A stretch of 64,000 nt of DNA from Paenibacillus rhizophilus (GCF_003854965.1 NZ_RQPI01000001.1:124001-188000); one strand, 5' to 3'. Positions 53,675-63,901 are shown, counted from the stretch's first letter. Made by a program: numbers and translations. Notes: generated by a model from the letters alone, not told the origin.

Positions 53675-54656
53675 CCTGCTGCCGCTCATCCGCAATGAGT
53701 GTATGAAGATCATCAAAAAGAAGCGCTTTTATGTCATCCTCCTCATTCTGCTTGTGCTCGTTCCGATGTTCACCTATGCCCAGATGCGCTCTGCCGAACG
53801 GAACAGGGAGAAGTTCAGCTCCGACTGGCGTCTGGAATTGCAGCAGCAGATTACCGATAATGAAAATTCGCTCAGCAGCAGCCGCATCCCGGAGGAATGG
53901 AAGACGTACCGCCGAATTTTTGTACAGCAGATGCAGTATTATCTCGACCATGACGTGAATCCGAATGAGCCCAGCGGGGTAACGTTTACCCGCGAATTCC
54001 TGGACAATTCGATCTCCCTGTTCATCCCGCTGCTGATTATGGCGGTGGCTTCGGATATCGTATCCGGAGAACGCACGACGGGAACCATTAAAATGCTGCT
54101 GACCCGGCCCGTTAGGCGCTGGAAGGTGCTGTTGAGCAAATTGATCGCGCTGCTCATGTTCGTATCGCTGATTATTTTGTCGGCCTTTCTGGTAAGCTAC
54201 TTAATTTCCGGACTGGCCTTTGGCTACAGCGGCTTCAACGTACCGGTATTTACCGGCTTTCAGCTCAGCGGAGACACGGTCGATATGTCCGCGGTCCACT
54301 CGGTGCCGCAGTGGGAATATCTGTTGATGCAGTGCGGATTGATCTGGTTCGTCAGCGTCGTCGTCGCTCTGCTGGCCTTTATGGTTTCGGTGTTGTTCCG
54401 GAGCACGGCAGCCAGTATCGTTGTGATGATGGCGGCGCTGATTGCCGGCACGATCCTGACCAATATGGCTTCGGCTTGGACTTCGGCCAAGTACCTGTTC
54501 ATGGTCAATTTGGGCCTGACGAATTACCTTGCGGGAACTCCGGCGCCGATCGCGGGGATGACCTTGCCTTTTTCCTTGGCGGTTTTAGGCGTTTGGGCGG
54601 CCGTTTCCGTGATCATTTCATTCGCCGTCTTTACGAAAAGGGATATTTTGAATTAG
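53667..54656 (+). CDS. ABC-2 type permease
   Basis: A 329-residue membrane protein starting at TTG 53667, 8 bases after GGAGGG and overlapping the ATPase gene by 8 bases. An N-terminal helix (about 20-36) is followed by a large extracellular loop (about 40-105), then five further transmembrane helices with the ABC-2 motif SGERTTGTIKMLLTRPVRRWKVLLSKL at about 130-157. It partners the preceding ATPase as exporter. The next gene, parE, starts 65 bases later but is functionally unrelated. Confidence 0.85.
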   Translation: MISLLPLIRNECMKIIKKKRFYVILLILLVLVPMFTYAQMRSAERNREKFSSDWRLELQQQITDNENSLSSSRIPEEWKTYRRIFVQQMQYYLDHDVNPNEPSGVTFTREFLDNSISLFIPLLIMAVASDIVSGERTTGTIKMLLTRPVRRWKVLLSKLIALLMFVSLIILSAFLVSYLISGLAFGYSGFNVPVFTGFQLSGDTVDMSAVHSVPQWEYLLMQCGLIWFVSVVVALLAFMVSVLFRSTAASIVVMMAALIAGTILTNMASAWTSAKYLFMVNLGLTNYLAGTPAPIAGMTLPFSLAVLGVWAAVSVIISFAVFTKRDILN

Positions 54657-54721
54657 AATGTACAAAGTAACCAAAACGTTTGTTTGCATTTTGGGATTAG
54701 AGAAGAGAAGGGGGAACATGA

Positions 54722-56704
54722 ATGTTCGAACAGGTCGATATGTTCGCTGAAGTCACAAAAAACGGCGCAGCAGACCGGACTGGATACGATGCTGACGACA
54801 TTCAGGTGCTTGAAGGTCTGGTTGCGGTTCGCAAACGGCCCGGCATGTATATCGGCAGTACGAGTTCCTCGGGACTGCACCATCTTGTATGGGAGATCGT
54901 AGACAACGCCGTAGACGAGCATTTGGCGAAATTTTGCTCGAAAATTGACATTACGCTGCGCAAGGACGGTTCGGTTACCGTAACCGATAACGGACGCGGC
55001 ATTCCGACCGGAATGCACAAGACGGGAGTGCCGACGCCGCAGGTGGTATTCACCATGCTGCATGCCGGCGGCAAGTTCGGAGGCTCGGGGTACAAGAAAT
55101 CCGGCGGCCTCCACGGCGTCGGCGCTTCGGTTACGAACGCCTTGTCCGAATGGCTTGAGGTGGAGATATACCGGGAAGGCAAGATCCATCGCCAGCGTTT
55201 TGAATACTGGGTAGACAAGAACGGGAAAGAGCATGTCGGAGAACCGGTTACGGGGCTTGAGGTATTGGGCAATACGAACAAAACCGGCTCGAAGATCATG
55301 TTCAAGCCGGATATTCGCGTGTTCCAGGGAGGCATCTCGCTGAACTACGACACGCTTTCCGAACGGCTTCAGGAGATCGCTTTTCTTAACTCGGGACTGC
55401 GCATCACGCTGACGGATGAGCGAAACGGCCGCCAGGACGAGTACTACTACGAGGGCGGAGCGAGCGAATTCGTGCGCTATCTGAATGAAGGCAAAGACGT
55501 GCTCCACGACGTCATCCATTTCAGCGCCGAGAAGGACGAAATCGAGGTCGAGGTGGCAATCCAATACAACGGCGGCTACACCGAGACGATTGCCTCATTC
55601 GTCAACTCGATCCCGACCCGCAGCGGCGGGACGCATGAGACCGGGTTCAAGACGGCGTACACACGCGTCATGAATGACTATGCCCGGCGCACAGGGCTGC
55701 TGAAAGAGAAAGATAAGAATCTGGATGGCGGCGACCTGCGCGAGGGCATGATGACCGTCATCAGCATCAAGATGTCCGAGGTTGAATTCGTCGGCCAGAC
55801 GAAGGACCAGCTCGGCAGCGCCTCGGCGCGCGGCGTGGTCGACTTTATCGTCTCCGAGAATATGCAGCGCTTTCTCGAAGAGAACCCGCAGGTGGCGCAG
55901 AGCCTGCTGAAGAAATCCATTCAAGCGGCCAAAGCGCGGGAAGCGGCGCGTAAAGCCCGCGACGAGATCCGTAGCGGCAAGAAGCGCAGCGAGGGCTCGA
56001 ACCTGGGCGGCAAGCTAACGCCCGCGCAGTCCAAGGATTTCTCCCGCACGGAGCTGTTCATCGTCGAAGGCGATTCCGCCGGCGGCTCGGCCAAGCAGGG
56101 GCGCGACTCGAAGATCCAGGCGATACTGCCGCTTAAGGGCAAGCCGATGAATCCCGAGAAAGCGAAGCTGGCGGAAATACTGAAGAATGACGAGTACCGG
56201 GCGATCATTTCCGCGATCGGCGCGGGGATCGGACCGGATTTCGCAGTAGAGGACAGCAATTATTCCAAAATAATCATTATGACCGATGCGGATACCGACG
56301 GCGCTCATATTCAGGTGCTGCTGCTGACGTTCTTCTACCGGTACATGAAGCCGCTGATCGACGCGGGAAAAGTATATATCGCCCAGCCGCCGCTGTATAA
56401 GCTGACCCGCAAATCGGGCAAGCTGGAGACGGTCAGATACGCTTGGACCGACGAGCAGCTTCAGAATTATTTGAAAGAGTTCGGCAAAAACTTCGAGCTT
56501 CAGCGTTATAAAGGTCTCGGCGAGATGAACCCCGATCAGCTGTGGGAAACGACAATGAATCCGGAGTCGCGAACCATGCTTCAGGTGCAGATCGAGGATG
56601 CCGCCAAGGCAGAGCGCCGCGTATCCACGCTGATGGGCGATAAGGTCGACCCGCGCAAGCGCTGGATCGTGGAGAATGTTGATTTTACCGAGATCGTGGA
56701 GTAA
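54722..56704 (+). CDS. parE: DNA topoisomerase IV subunit B
   Basis: A 660-residue type IIA topoisomerase B subunit. GHKL ATPase domain (about 15-230): RPGMYIGSTSSSGLHHLVWEIVDNAVDE, DNGRGIP and GGLHGVGASVTNALS. Transducer domain (about 230-400). TOPRIM domain (about 430-550): EGDSAGGSAKQGRD, LPLKGKPMN and DADTDGAHI. The C-terminal QRYKGLGEMNPDQLWETTM closes it. It provides ATP-driven strand passage for decatenation of daughter chromosomes with ParC. ParE and not GyrB is preferred because parC follows and the length and Gram-positive ParE sequence fit. Confidence 0.92.
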   Translation: MFEQVDMFAEVTKNGAADRTGYDADDIQVLEGLVAVRKRPGMYIGSTSSSGLHHLVWEIVDNAVDEHLAKFCSKIDITLRKDGSVTVTDNGRGIPTGMHKTGVPTPQVVFTMLHAGGKFGGSGYKKSGGLHGVGASVTNALSEWLEVEIYREGKIHRQRFEYWVDKNGKEHVGEPVTGLEVLGNTNKTGSKIMFKPDIRVFQGGISLNYDTLSERLQEIAFLNSGLRITLTDERNGRQDEYYYEGGASEFVRYLNEGKDVLHDVIHFSAEKDEIEVEVAIQYNGGYTETIASFVNSIPTRSGGTHETGFKTAYTRVMNDYARRTGLLKEKDKNLDGGDLREGMMTVISIKMSEVEFVGQTKDQLGSASARGVVDFIVSENMQRFLEENPQVAQSLLKKSIQAAKAREAARKARDEIRSGKKRSEGSNLGGKLTPAQSKDFSRTELFIVEGDSAGGSAKQGRDSKIQAILPLKGKPMNPEKAKLAEILKNDEYRAIISAIGAGIGPDFAVEDSNYSKIIIMTDADTDGAHIQVLLLTFFYRYMKPLIDAGKVYIAQPPLYKLTRKSGKLETVRYAWTDEQLQNYLKEFGKNFELQRYKGLGEMNPDQLWETTMNPESRTMLQVQIEDAAKAERRVSTLMGDKVDPRKRWIVENVDFTEIVE

Positions 56705-56725
56705 TGACGTGACATAATCTAAGTG

Positions 56726-56748
56726 TTCTCGTCGCAAGGTGACGAGAA
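56726..56748. terminator. Hairpin after parE
   Basis: TTCTCGTC (56726-56733) pairs perfectly with GACGAGAA (56741-56748). Only a few T residues follow, so termination may be partial. The 56749-56966 gap before parC shows no gene I can support. Confidence 0.5.
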
Positions 56749-56966
56749 TTTCGATGTTTAAATGTTTTGGCGATTTGCGAAGCAGGGCGAGAGGTTTGGA
56801 ACTGGAGGAGCGATAGCGTCCGCCTTTGTCTACGGATTCCCCCCTTTAGGGTTAATTGAAGGGAATCCGGAGACAACAGCGGCCGGAAGTCCAAACCGTC
56901 GCACAGCAACGTGCAGATCACCAATCTTTTATAAAGGCGACAGTTTGAGGAACAGAAGGTGAATGC

Positions 56967-59408
56967 ATGAGCAGTTTATCCGAACAATTTTTGCCGGCAT
57001 TTCTGGAAGAGGTCGTCGGTGACCGCTTCGGCCGGTATTCCAAATATATCATTCAGGACCGGGCCATCCCCGACGTCCGCGACGGACTGAAACCCGTTCA
57101 ACGCCGGATTCTGTATGCCATGTACGATTCGGGCAATACACCGGACAAGCCTTACCGCAAGTCGGCCAAAACCGTCGGTGACGTCATGGGCAACTATCAT
57201 CCTCATGGCGACTCTTCCATCTATGAAGGCATGGTAAGAATGGCGCAGCCTTGGAAAATGGGACATGTGCTCGTCGACGGACACGGCAACTGGGGCTCGA
57301 TGGACGACGACCCGGCGGCAGCCATGCGCTATACGGAGGCCCGCCTATCGCCGATCGCCATGGAAATGATGCGCGATATCGAGAAGCGAACCGTGCTGTT
57401 CAAGGACAACTTCGACAATACGGCCAAGGAGCCGGTCGTCGTCCCTTCACGTTATCCGAATTTGCTCGTAAACGGTACAAGCGGCATTTCGGCCGGCTTT
57501 GCCACTGAAATTCCGCCGCATAATTTGCGCGAGACGATTGACGCCTGCATTGCGGTTATGCAGAAGCCGGAGATCGAGCTCGAAGAAATCATGACCTTTA
57601 TGAAAGGCCCGGATTTCCCGACTGGCGGGCTCATTATGGGTGGCGACGGAATTATGGACGCTTACCGCACAGGCAAAGGACGCATTTATCTGCGTTCCAA
57701 GACAGAGATTGAGAATTTGCGCGGTGGCAAGCAGCAGATCGTCATCACCGAGATTCCATTTCAGGTGGTTAAATCGCGTCTCGTTACCGCCATGGAGAAT
57801 ATCCGTCTTGAGAAAAAAGTCGAGGGCATCGCGGAAGTGCGCGACGAAAGCGGACGTGAAGGTCTGCGGATCGTCGTCGAACTGAAGAAGGAGGCCGACG
57901 CGCAGGGGATTTTGGCATACCTGCTCAAGAAGACCGACCTGCAGGTCACTTACAATTTCAATATGGTAGCCATCGTCAACAAAGCTCCGCAGCAGCTTGG
58001 CCTCAAGTCTATTCTGGAAGCTTATATCGCCCATCAGCGTGAAGTCGTCACGCATCGTACCCAGTTCGATCTGGAGCGGGCGGAGGACCGGGCGCATGTC
58101 CTGGAAGGTTTGGTCAAGGCGCTCAATATTCTGGATGAAGTGATCGCCGCGATCAAAGCGTCGAAGAACCGCCAGGATGCCCAGAACAATCTCGTTTGGA
58201 TGTTCGGCTTCAGCGAAAGACAGGCGGATTCCATCCTGACTCTCCAGCTGTACCGCCTGACGAATCTGGAGATCAAGACGCTGGAGAAGGAACTGGAGGA
58301 GACGCAGCGCAAGATCGCTGCCCTGCGTGCAATTCTGGAGAGCGACAAGAAGCTGGTCAGCGTCATCCGCAAGGAGCTGCTGGAAATCCGCGACAAATAC
58401 GGCATCGACCGCCGCTCCGCCATTCAGGGCGAGGTGGAAGAGCTCAAGGTCAGCCTTGAGGCGCTGGTCAACGCGGAGGATGTGCTGGTCACGTTGTCGG
58501 CGGATGGCTATATCAAGCGGACAAGCATGCTTTCCTTCACCCGCTCCGGCGGCGAACGGAATGCGTCCGGAGTTAAGGAAGGCGACTATATCACCAAACT
58601 TCTCGACGTTAATACGCGGGACAGTCTGCTGGTATTCACAGGAAAAGGACAGTATTTCCTGCTTCCGGTGCATCAGATTCCGGAGTTTAAGTGGAAGGAC
58701 CCCGGCACCGCGATTGTAAATGTAATCAGTCTTTCCAAGGGAGATGGCATTTCCGGAATAATACCTATAAGTAATTTCGAAGATCCTGCCCGCAGTCTGA
58801 TTTTTGTAACGCGCAAGGGACAGGTGAAACGCACCGAACTGAAGGAGTATTTCACGAGCCGCAGCGGCGCCGTCGCTGCATGCAAGGTGGGAGCGGAGGA
58901 TGAGGTGCTTTCGGTCATGCTTAGCGAAGGGGAACAGGATATTGTGCTTGTCACCCGGGAAGGCATGAGCATCCGTTTCCGCGAAAGCGAAGTGAACCCG
59001 ATGGGCCGCGTGGCAGCCGGCGTCAAAGGCATTCAGCTTAAGGAAAGCGATGAGGTGGTGTCCTGCTTCCGGGTTTCGGACGATGAGGGAGAGATTCTCA
59101 CTCTGACGGATATCGGTTACGGCAAGCGCAGTCTGCTGCTGGATTATGTGCCGCAGAGCCGGGGCGGCAAGGGAGTGCCGACCTTTGAATTCAAGGAAGG
59201 CAAACGCGTCCGTCCTAACGGAAGCCGGATTGCTGGCGCATTTTACTGCAAGGAGACGTTCGAACTGACCGCCATCACGCGCGAGGGAGCGGTGCATAGC
59301 TTCTCTTCGGAAGCTGCGCCGATCGCCGAACGCCGTTCCATCGGCAAGCTTCTTGTTCCGGTGGAGAAGAAAGACGAGATCGTCAGCGTGCAGATTAGCG
59401 TGAAGTAG
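56967..59408 (+). CDS. parC: DNA topoisomerase IV subunit A
   Basis: An 813-residue type IIA topoisomerase A subunit. The winged-helix and tower core (about 1-480) carries the catalytic Tyr near residue 122 in [11 protein letters not shown]. The quinolone-determining stretch [23 protein letters not shown] lies near 73-95. A coiled tower and dimer region (about 350-460) is followed by a six-bladed beta-pinwheel C-terminal domain (about 500-800; [14 protein letters not shown] and [13 protein letters not shown]). It works with ParE in chromosome decatenation. An AGAAGGTG site precedes the ATG. The 262-base gap from parE is larger than usual. Confidence 0.92.
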   Translation: MSSLSEQFLPAFLEEVVGDRFGRYSKYIIQDRAIPDVRDGLKPVQRRILYAMYDSGNTPDKPYRKSAKTVGDVMGNYHPHGDSSIYEGMVRMAQPWKMGHVLVDGHGNWGSMDDDPAAAMRYTEARLSPIAMEMMRDIEKRTVLFKDNFDNTAKEPVVVPSRYPNLLVNGTSGISAGFATEIPPHNLRETIDACIAVMQKPEIELEEIMTFMKGPDFPTGGLIMGGDGIMDAYRTGKGRIYLRSKTEIENLRGGKQQIVITEIPFQVVKSRLVTAMENIRLEKKVEGIAEVRDESGREGLRIVVELKKEADAQGILAYLLKKTDLQVTYNFNMVAIVNKAPQQLGLKSILEAYIAHQREVVTHRTQFDLERAEDRAHVLEGLVKALNILDEVIAAIKASKNRQDAQNNLVWMFGFSERQADSILTLQLYRLTNLEIKTLEKELEETQRKIAALRAILESDKKLVSVIRKELLEIRDKYGIDRRSAIQGEVEELKVSLEALVNAEDVLVTLSADGYIKRTSMLSFTRSGGERNASGVKEGDYITKLLDVNTRDSLLVFTGKGQYFLLPVHQIPEFKWKDPGTAIVNVISLSKGDGISGIIPISNFEDPARSLIFVTRKGQVKRTELKEYFTSRSGAVAACKVGAEDEVLSVMLSEGEQDIVLVTREGMSIRFRESEVNPMGRVAAGVKGIQLKESDEVVSCFRVSDDEGEILTLTDIGYGKRSLLLDYVPQSRGGKGVPTFEFKEGKRVRPNGSRIAGAFYCKETFELTAITREGAVHSFSSEAAPIAERRSIGKLLVPVEKKDEIVSVQISVK

Positions 59409-59440
59409 AGCGGATTTTATCGAATACAGGCTGTACCCCT

Positions 59441-59485
59441 AAAGACATCTGCGCCCCTTTTTCGACAGGGTGCGGATGTCTTTTT
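59441..59485 (+). terminator. parC terminator
   Basis: AAAGACATC (59441-59449) pairs with GATGTCTTT (59475-59483), with GCGCCC/GGGTGC inside, followed by T. The AT-rich remainder of the gap to 59769 shows no gene. Confidence 0.88.
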
Positions 59486-59769
59486 ATACATGGCGTGCCG
59501 TGTCGAAAAATAATAGCAATAAAATAAGCCGCCTCCGGAATGCGTAGTATCTTACAGGAGCAAGATTTGGACCGATTGACAATTTGGTTCATTCTGGTAT
59601 TTAATATATTTTAAAATTTGCTTCACACGTAATCTAAGATTTTAAATACTTCTTTACAGCCGTTAAAAGTTTATGGGGTTATTTATTTTTTTCCTTTTGC
59701 AGGAAAAAGAAACTCTTCCGCGAACATGTTTTAATGACGGATCATTCGCCAAGAAAGGAAGGAACAACT

Positions 59770-60210
59770 GTGAACTCCTTTGAATTCAGTAAAATCTGGC
59801 ATAAAATTCTCAAAGACTACAAGGTTCATATGGATACAAAGCTGGCCCCCACGCTTACCGACGCCCAACTAACCGTGCTTGAGCTTGTTCAGGAACGGGG
59901 AGCCGCCAAGCCTTCCGACCTCGCTCCGCATCTGGCTACCAGTCCTGCCGCGGTTACGATGCTGCTCGACCGGATGGAGCGGGGCGGGCTGATTATCAGG
60001 GACAGGGATGCCGCCGACCGGAGGATCGTCTGGGTCAGCATAACCGATCTCGGAAGAATGGAAACGGCGCGAGGCCTTAAGGTCCGCAGCGACTTTTTTG
60101 CGGAAGTCCTGGACCATATCTCGGCCCACAACCAGCAGCTTCTGCTGTATTTGATGGGTAAACTCGTGACCCCGGGGAACGAAGCCGTTCCTCTGGAGTT
60201 GAGCAGATAA
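59770..60210 (+). CDS. MarR-family transcriptional regulator
   Basis: A 146-residue protein. I choose GTG 59770, 8 bases after AAGGAAGG, over an in-frame ATG at 59734. The winged HTH has KPSDLAPHLATSPAAVTMLLDRME as recognition region and DRDAADRRIVWVSITDLGR as the wing with the conserved MarR Asp/Arg. Flanking helices form the dimer domain. No neighbouring operon identifies its target or effector. Confidence 0.88.
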   Translation: MNSFEFSKIWHKILKDYKVHMDTKLAPTLTDAQLTVLELVQERGAAKPSDLAPHLATSPAAVTMLLDRMERGGLIIRDRDAADRRIVWVSITDLGRMETARGLKVRSDFFAEVLDHISAHNQQLLLYLMGKLVTPGNEAVPLELSR

Positions 60211-60322
60211 CCGGCCAATGCCTCATGAATACCGCTTTTGCAGCGGAGGCATTATGGCACCGTTATGAATGAGTCCAGCCAACGCTCAGGCAGCCAAGCG
60301 AAATCAAAGAGATTTATTAAAA

Positions 60323-60361
60323 AAAGCAGCGAGCCTCATCTCAAGATCGGCTCGCTGCTTT
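60323..60361. terminator. Bidirectional terminator between marR and rluA-type genes
   Basis: A 13-bp perfect stem, AAAGCAGCGAGCC (60323-60335) with GGCTCGCTGCTTT (60349-60361). A residues precede it and T follow, serving both strands. Confidence 0.85.
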
Positions 60362-60385
60362 GTGTCATATTATCCGATTATCGTT

Positions 60386-61129
60386 CTAACGGAGCGCCCG
60401 TTCTTGAAGCTCCGCGGCCCACAGGTCCCAAGGATACTGCCGCGGGGGCATGGAGATCAGCTCTACATCCTGTTTGGTAATGGGATGCGGAAAGCCCACA
60501 AGCGAGGACCACAACGCGATTTGCTGGCCGGGCTTGTTGACGGCGGCTCCATACTTCTGGTCACCGTACAGCGGGCAGCCGGCATGGGCTAGCTGTACGC
60601 GGATCTGATGCGACCGTCCGGTGAGCAGGTCAATCTTCACAAGGCTGAGGCCTTCGGCAAATCCCAGCACCGAATAGTCCAGCACGGCTTCCTTGCCGCC
60701 CGGCGTGCCTTCCCGGACAACGGTGACCGTGTTCGTCTTGGCGTTTTTGAGCAGGATATTTCTCAGCCGTCCGCTTGATGCGGGAAGCCGTCCGTGCACG
60801 ACGGTCAAATACCCTTTGCGGAAGCTCCGGCTGCGGACGCTCTCCGACAACCGCGAAGCGGCCTTGGAGGTCTTGGCAAAGATCATGGCCCCGCCGACAG
60901 GCCGGTCCAGCCGGTGCACCAGCCCCATAAAGACGTTGCCGGGCTTGTCATAGCGCCGCTTGACGTCCTCTTTTAGAAGGGTCAGCAGGTCGGCGTCTCC
61001 GGTTGCATCCTCTTGTACGGGAATATTAAAGGGCTTTACGATCCCAAGAAGATGATTGTCCTCATACAAAATGTCATAAGAAGACGGGGGCAGTCCGTCC
61101 TCCCGGCCTCCGTTCAAGTTTTGCGCCAT
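60386..61129 (-). CDS. RluA-family rRNA/tRNA pseudouridine synthase
   Basis: A 247-residue pseudouridine synthase without S4 domain. The catalytic motif is GLVHRLDRPVGGAMIFAKT, with the nucleophilic Asp near residue 75. Further conserved blocks are KGYLTVVHG, DLLTGRSHQIRVQLAHAGCPLYGDQKYG and IALWSSLVGFPHP. It isomerises uridine to pseudouridine in structured RNA; the exact site is unclear. It lies 6 bases after the methyltransferase gene on the same strand, forming an RNA-modification pair. Confidence 0.88.
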   Translation of the reverse strand: MAQNLNGGREDGLPPSSYDILYEDNHLLGIVKPFNIPVQEDATGDADLLTLLKEDVKRRYDKPGNVFMGLVHRLDRPVGGAMIFAKTSKAASRLSESVRSRSFRKGYLTVVHGRLPASSGRLRNILLKNAKTNTVTVVREGTPGGKEAVLDYSVLGFAEGLSLVKIDLLTGRSHQIRVQLAHAGCPLYGDQKYGAAVNKPGQQIALWSSLVGFPHPITKQDVELISMPPRQYPWDLWAAELQERALR

Positions 61130-61135
61130 CGCTCT

Positions 61136-61999
61136 TTAGGACTCCCAGCGGCCGAGAATGCCGCAAGGCAGATTCAAGCCGGAGGAAGTAATCGGCAGGC
61201 CGATTTCCCCAGCGCTGAGCTTGCCCCCGAAACGGGACTTCATTGTCATGGCCAGCATATTCTCCAGAACGGTCGGGGAAATGCCGGTCGTATAGGAATT
61301 GATGAGCAGGAATAGCGGGTTGTCGCTCAGAATGTCCATACAGCTTTCGAGGAAAGGGTACAAGCTCTGCTCAAGCTTCCACATTTCGCCGCCGGGTCCT
61401 CTTCCGTAGGAGGGAGGGTCCATAATGATCGCATCGTATTTGTTGCCCCGGCGCTGCTCGCGCTGCACGAATTTGAAGACGTCGTCGGTGATGAAACGGA
61501 CCGGACGTTCTCCAAGGCCGGACAGCTGCAGGTTTTCTTTTGCCCACTGGACCATGCCCTTGGCCGCATCGACATGTACGACGGAAGCGCCCGCACTGGC
61601 TGCCGCAACGGTTGCTCCGCCGGTGTAAGCGAACAGGTTGAGCACCTGTATTTTGCGTCCCGCGCCCGCAATCTTGTCCATCATCCAGCTCCAGTTGGCC
61701 GCCTGCTCCGGGAATAGCCCCGTGTGCTTGAAGTTCGTTGGACGAAGATGGAATCTAAGCTTCCCGTAGCGGATGCTCCAGCTATCCGGTATGCTCTTCT
61801 TCATTTCCCACTGGCCTCCGCCCGATGAGCTGCGATGGTAATGTCCGTGAACATCCCGCCATTGCGCGGTTTCGTTTACAAGCGGCCATATAATCTGCGG
61901 ATCCGGACGCCGAAGAATAATGTCTCCCCAGCGTTCCAGCTTTTCTCCGCCTCCTGTATCGATAATCTCATAATCTTTCCAGTCCCGAGCCATGTACAT
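61136..61999 (-). CDS. SAM-dependent RNA methyltransferase (RlmI/RlmK-like)
   Basis: A 287-residue class I methyltransferase. The N-terminal part is beta-rich (about 1-100). The SAM site VLNLFAYTGGATVAAASAGA lies near residue 120, the acidic strand end HVDAAKG near 142, and the active-site motif DAIIMDPPSYGRG near 190. The layout resembles the C-terminal catalytic domain of RlmI/RlmK 23S rRNA cytosine-5 methyltransferases without a PUA domain. The target is inferred to be rRNA but not shown. It precedes the RluA-type gene by 6 bases. Confidence 0.82.
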   Translation of the reverse strand: MYMARDWKDYEIIDTGGGEKLERWGDIILRRPDPQIIWPLVNETAQWRDVHGHYHRSSSGGGQWEMKKSIPDSWSIRYGKLRFHLRPTNFKHTGLFPEQAANWSWMMDKIAGAGRKIQVLNLFAYTGGATVAAASAGASVVHVDAAKGMVQWAKENLQLSGLGERPVRFITDDVFKFVQREQRRGNKYDAIIMDPPSYGRGPGGEMWKLEQSLYPFLESCMDILSDNPLFLLINSYTTGISPTVLENMLAMTMKSRFGGKLSAGEIGLPITSSGLNLPCGILGRWES

Positions 62000-62124
62000 G
62001 CTAATCCATCCTTCAAAAATTCATTTAGCCTATATTGTACATCATTTTGCCGGTTCTTAACAAACGGTTAGTCCGTTTGAGTCAGGCCGCAGGCAGGTCG
62101 CTTTTTTTCATATGAGCCAGGGTA

Positions 62125-62679
62125 TTATTTCAAAGCTTTGTACATGAGAATTAAATCGACATAACTTCCGGGGCCAAGTTTGATTTGTTTAAGCCGTCTC
62201 CCTTCCTCCTGAAATCCGAGACTGCGGTACAGCTGAATGGCATTTTCGTTGGAAGAAAATACTTCAAGGCAAACTTTTTCGATAAGAGGACGGGAGGCGG
62301 TCCAATTCAGCATCGTGGCAATCAGTTTTTTTCCGATCCCGAGTCCTCTCCAGTCCGGAGACAGCATGATGCCGAACTCGCGAACGTGAGAACGTTTCTC
62401 CAGCGAAGGGGTGTACAGGATCAGCCAACCGGCTAAGGTATCGTTTGCCGCGGCAACCAATAAAAGCTCGCCCGGATGACCGGCAGCCGCATCGATTAAT
62501 TCTTTATAGTCTTCATTCGTTTTATGAAACTCGTGGGGCGCGGTCATAACATATCTATTCTCTTCCACAACTTTACGCTGGACGGAAAGGATACCGGCCG
62601 CGTCAGCGGGGACCGCTGATCTGATAATTACGGGTATTCCCGATTTAGATAGGTACTCTTGTTTGTGCAAAATGGCCAT
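62125..62679 (-). CDS. GNAT-family N-acetyltransferase
   Basis: A 184-residue protein with acetyl-CoA motif DWRGLGIGKKLIATML near residue 110, and strands LLLVAAANDTLAGWLIL and VCLEVFSSNENAIQLYRSLGF, typical of the RimI/ribosomal-type GNAT fold. A GGGAGGAG site precedes the ATG. It is divergent from the Fur-controlled locus. The substrate is unknown. Confidence 0.85.
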   Translation of the reverse strand: MAILHKQEYLSKSGIPVIIRSAVPADAAGILSVQRKVVEENRYVMTAPHEFHKTNEDYKELIDAAAGHPGELLLVAAANDTLAGWLILYTPSLEKRSHVREFGIMLSPDWRGLGIGKKLIATMLNWTASRPLIEKVCLEVFSSNENAIQLYRSLGFQEEGRRLKQIKLGPGSYVDLILMYKALK

Positions 62680-62775
62680 TTCGATCTCCTCCCGTCGATA
62701 AAATTATTATATTGCAGGCCGCTCAGCCCGGCTGTGAAAAACGCTGACAAGCTGATTAGATATGAAAAAATAATA

Positions 62776-62804
62776 TTGACAATGATAATCATTATCAATA
62801 AAAT
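62776..62804 (+). promoter_or_regulatory. Promoter with Fur box
   Basis: TTGACA (62776-62781) and TAAAAT (62799-62804) are 17 bases apart. Between and over them lies GACAATGATAATCATTATC (62778-62796), which differs from the 19-bp Fur consensus at one base and contains the core TGATAATCATTATCA. Iron-replete Fur should block this promoter. Confidence 0.85.
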
Positions 62805-62882
62805 AGGTGATATCGCAGCCGTCTTACGAAGATAGGATGCATTCATTTATGGCTTTCTGTGACTTAGGGGAGGATGCGGAGC

Positions 62883-63090
62883 ATGGCAAAAATATTGGTG
62901 GTATATGCCAGCCTGACCGGCAATAATTTACTGCGGCGCGGTTGATGTGCTAGAAGAAAAACTGAAGGAAAGAGGGGCTGCCATCGTGCAAACAAGCCTG
63001 AAGATCGAGTATGGGCCGACTGCAGCGGAGAAAGAGGAATGCCGCAAATTCGGACAGCGTTTTGCCGAGCTCTGCGTGGCGGTGCCTTAA
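62883..63090 (+). pseudogene. Internally deleted flavodoxin remnant
   Basis: The ATG at 62883 follows GGGGAGGATG and encodes MAKILVVYASLTGN, the FMN phosphate-loop start of a flavodoxin. The frame then closes at TGA 62943-62945. In another frame from about 62931 to 63090 the sequence reads YCGAVDVLEEKLKERG and later LKIEYGPTAAEKEE, the C-terminal end of a flavodoxin. About 85 residues of the middle are missing compared with a 150-residue flavodoxin, and the join is out of frame. The Fur promoter upstream fits an iron-limitation flavodoxin. It appears non-functional unless the deletion is an assembly fault. Confidence 0.8.
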
Positions 63091-63092
63091 AT

Positions 63093-63854
63093 ATGAATAC
63101 AACGCATTGTACGGCAGTTAATCCGGCGCCCCCTCTTCCAAAGCTATACGACTACATTGTGGAGCGTGCGCTGCTGGATATGGCGGAGATCTGCGGTGAC
63201 GGCGGAAAAGGCCTGCCTCTGTGGCGTCAGCAGGTACAGTATGCGGTCGGCCATACACTCAATGATTATTACAGCTTGGCACCCGAGGTGCGCAGGCAGA
63301 CGCCTATTCAGTTTATCCTGGAGCGAAGATGGCCGCCTCAGTCCCGGTGCTTTCTTTCCCTGATGCATTATTTGAAAGTTAAAAACACGATATGCGATGA
63401 GCTGATCCGGCTTGTCGGCGGCAACCCTGAGGAAGACATTCCGTTCATGCTGTATGAGCAGTGGCATGTTCCCGTGCCCGAACTGCAAATGGAGCTCTCT
63501 ATGATCTTTCAATTGGTCTGGCACTCCCGCAGAAACGGAAGCGGTCTGAAGGTGCAGAAATTTATGGTTTGCGGAAATGAGGAAGTTGTCCTCGGATTTT
63601 TACATATGGCCAACGTATTCTGCCGCAAGGCTTACGGCATGCCCCCCGTGAGCGTGGAGATCCATTTTCTCATGGAAGGGGAGAAGCGCAGTTGCGAAGG
63701 AGATTTCTTTACGCTGGAAGCTTCTCTTGATTACTTGAGGCTTCTGTCACACTTAAACGGGGAATCAAACAATGGAAGCGCAGGCTGTGGGGCGGAAGGG
63801 GCCAGCCGGAGCCGGAGCGGCGAAGATGTGCTACCCCGACATCTTCTGATGTGA
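63093..63854 (+). CDS. Uncharacterised protein in the Fur-regulated flavodoxin locus
   Basis: A 253-residue protein with start ATG 63093, just 2 bases after the flavodoxin remnant stop; in-frame codons further upstream lie inside the remnant. It has no signal peptide or membrane segment. It is helical with scattered Cys, including HYLKVKNTICDELIRLVGG and VCGNEEVVLGFLHMANVFCRK, and ends in a Ser/Gly/Arg-rich tail. I recognise no family. Translation was probably coupled to the flavodoxin, so expression should be Fur-controlled; after the deletion it may depend on reinitiation. Confidence 0.65.
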   Translation: MNTTHCTAVNPAPPLPKLYDYIVERALLDMAEICGDGGKGLPLWRQQVQYAVGHTLNDYYSLAPEVRRQTPIQFILERRWPPQSRCFLSLMHYLKVKNTICDELIRLVGGNPEEDIPFMLYEQWHVPVPELQMELSMIFQLVWHSRRNGSGLKVQKFMVCGNEEVVLGFLHMANVFCRKAYGMPPVSVEIHFLMEGEKRSCEGDFFTLEASLDYLRLLSHLNGESNNGSAGCGAEGASRSRSGEDVLPRHLLM

Positions 63855-63901
63855 CCCGCCGGCAGCGGCAACCCAGCCTCGCGCCTGCCTTCGGCTTAGA
63901 A

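Noticed and set aside
57447-59297. A 616-codon reverse-strand open frame within parC
   Set aside because: Antisense shadow of a highly conserved gene; the translation has no recognisable domain.
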